From JAXLYE01 sp046351595 (GTDB lineage Bacteria; Myxococcota_A; Polyangia; Palsa-1104; JAEUJZ01): DNA of 64,000 nt. The stretch spans positions 434,001 through 498,000 of the forward strand of contig JAXLYE010000006.1 of NCBI GenBank assembly GCA_046351595.1, written 5' to 3'. Shown here in pieces: positions 58,201 through 64,000 of this stretch; position 1 is the first letter of the stretch, and each line of letters starts with the position of its first letter. The translations under genes were made by a program, and so were the position numbers. Under the pieces are notes generated by a model. It saw nothing but the letters and a program-made list of their open reading frames with translations, ran no database searches and was not told where the DNA came from.

Positions 58201-59948
58201 TTGATCTCGGTCGCGCCGATGTCCAGCTTGCCGCCCTTGACCTTCGGACGGGGATTGCCGTCGAGGTCGTAGGCCGGCTGCGCCTCGTCCTGCGCCGCCG
58301 CGCCCTGGTCGATGCACGACAGGCGGTTCTTCTCCGACGAGATCAGCCGCAGGTTCTCATCGAGGTCGGCGTCGATGTGCTTGAGCCCCATGATCGCCGC
58401 CGGCGTCATGTCCTTGGTGCCGACGACGTTGTTGAAGAACGTGCACTCTTCGCTGCGGCTGAACTGGCTGCCGCTGCTGAGCTGGTTGTCGATGATCAGG
58501 TTGTTGAGGAAGCGCTTGGCCGGGGCCGCGCTGCCCTTGTAGGGGCAGACCATGGCGCCGCCCATGCTGCTCGACTGCCGGCCGTTGCCGACGATGGTGT
58601 TGTACTGGATGAGCGCCTTGGTGCCGGTGTTGTCGATGTCGTCGAACAGCAGGCCGGTGATGAGGTTGCCGGCGAAGATGCTGTTCTGGATGGTCAGCGT
58701 GCGCGCCGGCGCCGTGCCCGAGACGAAGTCGCGGATCTGGATGCCGAAGGCGTGCGCGCCGGCCTGCGGATCCGTCAGGCTCGACTTCTTGCTGACGCCG
58801 ATGACGCAGCGGTCGATGATCAGGTTGCACAGCGTCACGATGATGCCCGGGTTGTAGGGCGACATGAAGTCGCCGGGGCGGGTCATGCCGCCGATGGTGC
58901 TGCCGTAGATGCGCAGCCAGCTGGCGTTCGCCGGGACGATGTTGGTCAGGCACTGGATCGGTCCCTGACCCGGCAGAAGCTCGAGCACGTCGACCTGATC
59001 GAGCGTGACGTTGCCCTTGTACGAGACGTCGATGGCCAGGCCGCGGGCGTTCATGACGACGTTCTTGCTGCTGCCCTTGCGCGGCGCGCCGATGATGTAG
59101 AACGGCCCGTCGGTGAAGACCTCGGTGGCGACGTCGATCACGTCGCCGAGCAGGCGGATGTAGCGGATGTTCATCGCGCGCGCCTGCTTCAACCCGTAGG
59201 ACAGCGTGCACACCGGCGTCGTCGGGCTGAAGCCGTTGGCCGGGACGTCCTTGGTCATGCAGTCCGCCGCGTTGTCCAGGTACCTCACGTAGACGACGCG
59301 GGCGTTCATGCCGTAGTTCGCGGCGCAGTGGCCGGCGCGCCCCTCGGTCAGGTCGCCGTCTTTGATGCACACCAGCGAGTCCGTGCACTTCTGGCCGGTG
59401 TCGCAGTAGAGCTCTCCCTCGCAGTCGCTGTGCTGGGTGCAGGCGCGGCACTGGCTGGTGCCCGCATCGCAGATCGGGCGCTCCTTCGGGCAGTCGAGGT
59501 TGGTGGCGCACTCGACGCAGCGCGCATCGCCGCCGCTGACCGCGGTGCAGCGCGCCGACGCCGAGACGCGCAGGCACGACATGTCCGAGCCGTCGGGCAG
59601 GCAGGAGCTGCACTGGCTGGTCACCCGATCGCAGCGCGGCGTCGCCAGCGGGCAGTCGTCGTCCTTGAAGCAGCTGTTCTGGACGACCTCCATGCACAGG
59701 TGCCGCGTCGGGTGGCAGACCTTGCGCGTCTCGGTGCCCGACTGCGTGCCGCACTGGTCGTCGGCGGTGCAGTACTCGGGGTCGGGCACGATGCAGCCCG
59801 ACGCGAGCCCGAAGGCCAAGCAGCCGGCCAGGCACAGGGCCAGCCTCAGCACCGACCAGCGAGCCGAGGCCCGGCCGGCCCGCGGCAGCGAGGGGGTTAC
59901 CGACAGCGGCCTGCGCCGCAGCATCGAGAGCGGACGGAACGCGCGCAT
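58197..59948 (-). CDS. Cys-rich/parallel beta-helix surface lipoprotein (paralogue of 49861)
   Basis: 583 residues. Anchor and lipobox in LALCLAGCLAFGLASGC, then about 24 Cys in short C-x-x-D-x-x-C units (CTADDQCG, CFKDDDCPLA, CVECATNLDCP) over the first 220 residues. A beta-helix follows (NPGIIVTLCNLIIDRCVIGV, IQNSIFAGNLITGLLFDD) and KLDIGATEIN ends it. Same domain order as the gene at 49861-51444 and the phrase GxxRPTSNVAVGAFEP there corresponds to RPKVKGGKLDIGATE. ATG 59948 follows GGAG; ATG 59987 has no ribosome site. Confidence 0.78.
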   Translation of the reverse strand: MRAFRPLSMLRRRPLSVTPSLPRAGRASARWSVLRLALCLAGCLAFGLASGCIVPDPEYCTADDQCGTQSGTETRKVCHPTRHLCMEVVQNSCFKDDDCPLATPRCDRVTSQCSSCLPDGSDMSCLRVSASARCTAVSGGDARCVECATNLDCPKERPICDAGTSQCRACTQHSDCEGELYCDTGQKCTDSLVCIKDGDLTEGRAGHCAANYGMNARVVYVRYLDNAADCMTKDVPANGFSPTTPVCTLSYGLKQARAMNIRYIRLLGDVIDVATEVFTDGPFYIIGAPRKGSSKNVVMNARGLAIDVSYKGNVTLDQVDVLELLPGQGPIQCLTNIVPANASWLRIYGSTIGGMTRPGDFMSPYNPGIIVTLCNLIIDRCVIGVSKKSSLTDPQAGAHAFGIQIRDFVSGTAPARTLTIQNSIFAGNLITGLLFDDIDNTGTKALIQYNTIVGNGRQSSSMGGAMVCPYKGSAAPAKRFLNNLIIDNQLSSGSQFSRSEECTFFNNVVGTKDMTPAAIMGLKHIDADLDENLRLISSEKNRLSCIDQGAAAQDEAQPAYDLDGNPRPKVKGGKLDIGATEIN

Positions 59949-60046
59949 TTGCTCCGATGCTATCACAGGCCCGCGTGCCTTCGTCATCGACGGAAATCAC
60001 AAGAACTGAGCGGCTTGCGGCCGCGGGCCTCTGGTATGATACCGTC

Positions 60047-62116
60047 GTGCCGACTCCTGTTCCTGGTGAGAACATTCTCCTGGATCGGCGCTTCCAGCTC
60101 GGCAAGGTGCTGGGGCGCGGCCCGTCTGGTGTGGTGTATGCCGCAACCGACCGCGAGACCGAGAAGCCGTGCGCGGTCAAGCGGCTCCACCCGCACTACT
60201 ACGACAAGGACGTCCTCGAGCAGGTCGAGCGCGACGCCAAGGCGGCCGCCGAGATCAAGCACCCCAACATCCTTGCGGTGCAGCACACCGGCTACGAGAC
60301 CAGCGGCGCCCTGTACCTGGTCATGCCGCTGGTGCAGGGCGAGACGCTGGCGCAGCGCCTGCTGCGCGGACCGCTGAGCCTGACCGCGGCCCTGCTGGTC
60401 ATCGAGCCGCTGTGCGCGGCGCTGCAGGCCGCCCTCGACGCCGGCCTGTGCCACGGCGCGGTCACCCCCAACAACATCCTGTTCCCGACGGCGGGCGGGC
60501 TCCTCCTGGCCGACTTCGGCGTCTGCAACCTGCGCGCGACGCCCAAGGTGCTGTGGGGCGGCGCCATGGGCTACGCCGCGCCCGAGACCTTCGCCGAGGG
60601 CGCCGACCTGTCGACCTCGCGCGGCGACGTCTTCTCCGTCGGCGCCATCATCTTCGAGTGCCTGACCGGGCAGCGCATGTTCTCGGCGACCAGCACGCAG
60701 ACGTTCTTGTCGTCGGTGAAGACGCCGCCGCACCTGGGCTCGCTGCTGCCGCAGTACGAGCACCTCGACGCCGTGCTCGAGATGGCCGCGACGCTCAATC
60801 CCGAGGACCGGTTCTCGACGGCGGGCGCGCTGTGGCGGGCGCTCAAGAGCTCGCTGGTCGAGCTGCAGGAGCGCCTGGAGCGCGACGGCGATGCGTCGAA
60901 GACGCCGGCGCGCAAGCCGCCCGCGCCGCCTTCGGCCCCGGTCCGGCTCAACGCCCCGCGCGCGCCGGTCGAGCGCGCCGCGCGGCCGGTGCAGCAGCTG
61001 CCGGTGGTGCCGCTGCCGATGCCCGAGCTGCCGCCGTCGCTGACCCCGGTGGCGGGCCTGGGCGCCTCGCCGAACCCGCGCCAGCCGGACCCGCTGCCGC
61101 CGCCGCCGACCGCCGGCGCGTCGCACGGCGCCCTCAAGCCGCTGCCGGGTGAGCTGACCCCGGCCGGAGCCAGCCGCCGACCGCTGCCCGCGGACCCGCA
61201 GCGCATCATCGCCACGGATCCCGCCTTCCACCTGCGCCAGCGACGGCGCGCCGAGATCCTGCAGCCGCTGGTCTGGGCGAGCCTGGGCGGCGTCGTGGTG
61301 GCCGCGGCGTTCCTGATCCTGCAGCTGTTCCACGGCTCGCGCCCGAGCGGCAGCGGCACCGCGCTGCTCACCGGCGACTTCGAAGAGGCGTCGCTGCTCG
61401 GGCGGGCGCAGCGTGACTTCGCGCAGCGCAACTACGCCAGCGCCCTGAGCAACGCCGAGCTCGTCCTGCGCACCCAGCCGCAGCACCCGCAGGCGCGCGC
61501 CATCGTCGAGCAGGCCGCGGATCTATTGCGCGCCAGCGCGGTCTACGGCGCCTTCCTGCGCGCCGCGGATCGCGAGGACGCCGAGGCCGCGGGCGCGCTG
61601 TACCGTGAGCTCCCCGTCGGCTCGCCCTTCCGCGCGCAGGCGTGGGAGCCGTTCATGCACGTGCGCAACCTGTTCATCCAGCGCCGTCTCTCGCTGGCCC
61701 AGGCCGCGCTCGCGGGCGGCGCCTGCGACGACATCCGCGAGCAGCTCGATCGCCTGCACTGGATCGCCGACAGCGAGGTCGATCCGGCCCTGCAGCAGGT
61801 GCAGCGGCTGCTCGGAAAGTGCCGCAGCGGCGTGCCCACCGCCGTCGCCACCGCCGAGCGCCCGGCCGAGCCCGAGCCCCGCCACACGAGCGAGAAGCCC
61901 GCTGCCAGCAGCGGCTCGAGCGCCAGCGCCAGCGGCCTGCACGATCCGTTCAAGTCGGCCGGCGGCAGCGACGAGGGCGGCGACAAGCCGCGCCGCCGTC
62001 GCCACAAGGCCAAGGCCGGCGGTGAGGGCGGCGACGAGAAGCCCGAGGCGGCCAAGCCCGAGGCCGAGCCCGAGAAGTCCAACGACCTGCCCAAGGCCCT
62101 GCGCAACCCGTTCTGA
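60047..62116 (+). CDS. Ser/Thr kinase-like protein lacking the HRD catalytic Asp (predicted pseudokinase), membrane anchored
   Basis: 689 residues from GTG 60047. Kinase-like domain (about 15-275): VLGRGPSGVVYAATD, Lys in PCAVKRLHP, GALYLVMPLVQGETLAQRLL, and DFG intact in LLLADFGVCN and MGYAAPETFAEGADL. The catalytic loop reads CHGAVTPNNILF: His136-Gly-Ala138 replaces HRD, so the proton-accepting Asp is missing. Pro/Ala linker, one membrane helix (about 407-428, LVWASLGGVVVAAAFLILQL), a TPR-like tail and a Lys/Glu-rich C-terminus. May act as a scaffold or receptor. An alternative upstream start (59957) has no support. Confidence 0.82.
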   Translation: MPTPVPGENILLDRRFQLGKVLGRGPSGVVYAATDRETEKPCAVKRLHPHYYDKDVLEQVERDAKAAAEIKHPNILAVQHTGYETSGALYLVMPLVQGETLAQRLLRGPLSLTAALLVIEPLCAALQAALDAGLCHGAVTPNNILFPTAGGLLLADFGVCNLRATPKVLWGGAMGYAAPETFAEGADLSTSRGDVFSVGAIIFECLTGQRMFSATSTQTFLSSVKTPPHLGSLLPQYEHLDAVLEMAATLNPEDRFSTAGALWRALKSSLVELQERLERDGDASKTPARKPPAPPSAPVRLNAPRAPVERAARPVQQLPVVPLPMPELPPSLTPVAGLGASPNPRQPDPLPPPPTAGASHGALKPLPGELTPAGASRRPLPADPQRIIATDPAFHLRQRRRAEILQPLVWASLGGVVVAAAFLILQLFHGSRPSGSGTALLTGDFEEASLLGRAQRDFAQRNYASALSNAELVLRTQPQHPQARAIVEQAADLLRASAVYGAFLRAADREDAEAAGALYRELPVGSPFRAQAWEPFMHVRNLFIQRRLSLAQAALAGGACDDIREQLDRLHWIADSEVDPALQQVQRLLGKCRSGVPTAVATAERPAEPEPRHTSEKPAASSGSSASASGLHDPFKSAGGSDEGGDKPRRRRHKAKAGGEGGDEKPEAAKPEAEPEKSNDLPKALRNPF

Positions 62117-62225
62117 GCGCGCAGACTCAGGCGAGCCCCGACTCCTTCCCGCGTCTGCGGCTGCGGCTGTGGCCGGCGAAAACTTTTCGCTTGGTCCGCT
62201 GGCGGTCCTGGGTATGTTGTCGCCC

Positions 62226-63197
62226 ATGAGACCGCGACCCAAGACCTCCTCCGCTGCCCTGTCGGCCCTGCTCACGCTGCCGCTGTCCCTGTCGCTGCTC
62301 GCGGCGTCGCCCGCCGTCGCCAAGAAGGCGGCGAAGCCGGCCGCGTCCGCGGCCATCGTCGCTGGCGCCGCCGCCGCCACCCCGACGAGCCCGCGCCCGG
62401 CCCTGCAGTTCACGCGGATCGGCAAGGGCCCTGCCGTCGTGCTCGTGCACGGACTCGGCGGCGATCGCGCCGTCTGGGCCGACGAGATGCTCCGCCTGTC
62501 GCAGCGCTATACCGTGGTCGCGCTCGATCTGCCGGGCCACGGCGTGACCGCGCCGCCGACGCAGGTCAGCCTGCAGACCGCGGCGCAGCAGATCGCCAAG
62601 CTGATCCGCGACGAGAAGCTGGCGCCGGCGACGCTCATCGGCCACTCGCTGGGCGGCACGCTGGCGGCGTGGACCGCGGTGGTCGATCCGGGCGCCGTGC
62701 GCGGCGTGCTCATCGTCGACTCGCAGGTGGCGCCGTGGCCCATGCCCGAGGCCGATCGAGCCCGCCTGCGCGCCGACCTGCTGCGCGACCCGACCACCAC
62801 CCTGCGCCGCTTCTACGGGCCGATGACCAGCTCGCTGAGGCAGCTCGACAAGATCGTCGCCTCGGCGGTGCGCGTGCCGCCCGCGACCATGGCCGGCTAC
62901 ATCGATCAGTCGACCAGCCACGACCTGGACGAGCGCGTGAAGGACATCCGCGTCCCAGTGCACCTGATCGCCTCGTCGCTGACGATCTCGAACCAGGATC
63001 CGTCGGCGGCGCGCCTGGCGATCCAGACCGCGGGCTACAGCACCATCCCGCGCTTCAGCTACGAGGTCTTCCCGCAGTCCAAGCACTGGCTGCTCTGGGA
63101 CGAGCCCGAGAAGTTCCGCACCGCGGTGGACCACTTTCTTGAGACGGTGAACCGGCCGAACGTCAGCACCGCTCCGGCGCCCGGCAAGCGCGGCTGA
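62226..63197 (+). CDS. secreted alpha/beta-fold hydrolase
   Basis: 323 residues. Signal peptide (ALSALLTLPLSLSLLAASPA) and Ala/Lys linker. Hydrolase core: VVLVHGLGGDRAVWADE (oxyanion), YTVVALDLPGHGVTAPP, nucleophile LIGHSLGGTLAAW, and catalytic His in PQSKHWLLWDEPEKF. The acid is likely in SLTISNQDPSA. Closest to esterases/haloperoxidase-like hydrolases; substrate not known. ATG 62226 or 62214. Confidence 0.85.
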   Translation: MRPRPKTSSAALSALLTLPLSLSLLAASPAVAKKAAKPAASAAIVAGAAAATPTSPRPALQFTRIGKGPAVVLVHGLGGDRAVWADEMLRLSQRYTVVALDLPGHGVTAPPTQVSLQTAAQQIAKLIRDEKLAPATLIGHSLGGTLAAWTAVVDPGAVRGVLIVDSQVAPWPMPEADRARLRADLLRDPTTTLRRFYGPMTSSLRQLDKIVASAVRVPPATMAGYIDQSTSHDLDERVKDIRVPVHLIASSLTISNQDPSAARLAIQTAGYSTIPRFSYEVFPQSKHWLLWDEPEKFRTAVDHFLETVNRPNVSTAPAPGKRG

Positions 63198-63242
63198 GGC
63201 CGACCGCGAACGCCGACGGCGCGGCGCCGGGCCAGTGCGCCG

Positions 63243-63725
63243 TCAGCGCGGCTCCAGCTGAATCGCCACCGCCGAGAGCTGCGCGATGAACAGCTGATCC
63301 GGGCCGTAGCCTCCGGGGGCGCTGTGGTGCGCGCGGTAGCTGGCGCGCAGCTGCGGCTCGGCCAGCAGCACCCCCGACAGCCGAGTCGGTGCGCCCGGTG
63401 GCAGCGGCCCGCGACGCTGGTGCGCCAGCAGCAGCAGCGAGCTGTCGACCCAGACGCGGCCGACCGAGGCGAAGCGCTCACACGGCCGGTGCCAGACCAG
63501 CGGTCCGACCGTCGTGATGAAGCGGCCGTGGTAGCGCTCGGGATCGAGCTCGAGATCGACCAGACCGACCTGCTGCGGACCGCCGAGCGCCCGTCGCAGC
63601 GCCCGCTCCGGCTCGACGCTCGGACGGCCGCCCTTGCAGTAGCCCATGCTGCGCAGGCGAGCGCCACACGCAAGGGGCAGCACCGCGAGGACCCGCTCCA
63701 GCTCCTCCTGTGGCTCGGCGATCAT
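63243..63725 (-). CDS. hypothetical protein
   Basis: 160 residues starting MIAEPQEELERVLAVLPLAC. Mixed alpha/beta composition, two Cys in the first 35 residues, conserved-looking segments GRFITTVGPLVWHRPCERFA and VWVDSSLLLLAHQRRGPLPP. No signal or membrane segment. Codon use (third-position GC) follows the genome. Not recognised. Convergent with the hydrolase gene. Confidence 0.55.
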   Translation of the reverse strand: MIAEPQEELERVLAVLPLACGARLRSMGYCKGGRPSVEPERALRRALGGPQQVGLVDLELDPERYHGRFITTVGPLVWHRPCERFASVGRVWVDSSLLLLAHQRRGPLPPGAPTRLSGVLLAEPQLRASYRAHHSAPGGYGPDQLFIAQLSAVAIQLEPR

Positions 63726-63883
63726 GCGAGGTCAGCCCCCCATCTTATCCCTGCCGGCGAGGCGCGTCACCAGCTGCAAGAGCCGCGGAGCCCGAGGCAC
63801 ACGCCGCCGCGCCCGCAGCAGGTTCGGCACGCAGACCGCCGTTTTAGCGGACGCGGACCGGGTGTGGACCGGGCGCGGGCGCG

Positions 63884-64000
63884 CTAGGACGCGCGCTGCG
63901 AGTCCGACTGATCGAGCTCGCGGCTCGCCGACTCGGCCATGTCGCGCAGACCGAGCCGCGCCCCCCGCCCCAGGAACAGGAGCCCCATGCCCAGGTTGCT
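63884..64000 (-). CDS. C-terminal fragment of a gene continuing beyond the window
   Basis: Open from the right edge to TAG at 63884. Visible residues: SNLGMGLLFLGRGARLGLRD then MAESASRELDQSDSQRAS. A hydrophobic helix and an acidic tail suggest a membrane protein; nothing more can be said. Confidence 0.4.
   Translation of the reverse strand, partial: SNLGMGLLFLGRGARLGLRDMAESASRELDQSDSQRAS

Overview
This is a very GC-rich window, with G or C at almost every third codon position. The gene content points to Myxococcota, most likely a polyangial or nannocystid-type myxobacterium. Evidence: Ser/Thr kinases with trailing membrane anchors and PEGA or TPR-like tails, an MXAN_5187-like membrane protein, AgmX/PglI-like and Sel1/TPR proteins, many Cys-rich lipoproteins, a two-CXXCH lipoprotein and an FHA-sigma54 activator. 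No tRNA, rRNA, CRISPR array or replication origin was recognised. Functional names come from motif recognition by eye; no database was searched.

Layout. 1-8.5 kb: tail of a PEGA-type kinase, rpoZ with a good promoter and a shared hairpin, then a minus-strand block (aspartate kinase, GT87-like mannosyltransferase, a secreted beta-sandwich protein translationally coupled to an MXAN_5187-like membrane protein). 8.5-12.1 kb: a zinc-ribbon Ser/Thr kinase and a YkgJ-type cysteine-cluster protein. 12.1-20.4 kb: a Sel1-repeat lipoprotein gene split by a 7.24-kb integrative element (12906-20149). A 14-bp direct repeat bounds the element and an intact tyrosine recombinase lies next to its right end. 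Cargo: a Fur-box-linked haem lipoprotein, a CxxYGCW-repeat secreted protein, an AraC regulator coupled to a VOC protein, a peroxiredoxin-like gene with an in-frame TGA at the active-site position followed by a SECIS-like hairpin (probable selenoprotein), an oxidoreductase remnant, a CARDB lipoprotein and a PHA-depolymerase-like lipoprotein. 20.6-25.8 kb: HtrA-like protease, a Cys-rich surface lipoprotein, a Lys/Pro/Ala repeat protein and a secreted protein built from six copies of a WS-GPIPGM-DNFLC repeat.

25.8-36 kb: a coupled surE-treZ-debranching operon (trehalose/glycogen metabolism), a diacylglycerol-kinase-like lipid kinase, and a coupled three-gene ABC exporter (FtsX permease, HlyD adaptor, ATPase). 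36-46 kb: lipoprotein, two TPR proteins, a NahK-like sugar kinase, an M48 lipoprotein protease, ndk, an array of 21-bp-spaced GCTTGTCGG repeats with an inverted arm, and a lower-GC AAA ATPase/DUF4276 pair that resembles a phage-defence module. 46-64 kb: persulfide dioxygenase, FHA-sigma54 regulator, FemAB-like acyltransferase, two paralogous Cys-rich/beta-helix lipoproteins, tatA-phaR, a DUF885 hydrolase, an RsbR-like STAS protein, a chromate-type transporter, a histidine phosphatase, a kinase-like protein lacking the catalytic Asp, an alpha/beta hydrolase and two minor ORFs.

The two observations most worth following are the integrative element that splits the Sel1 lipoprotein gene and the candidate selenoprotein inside it.
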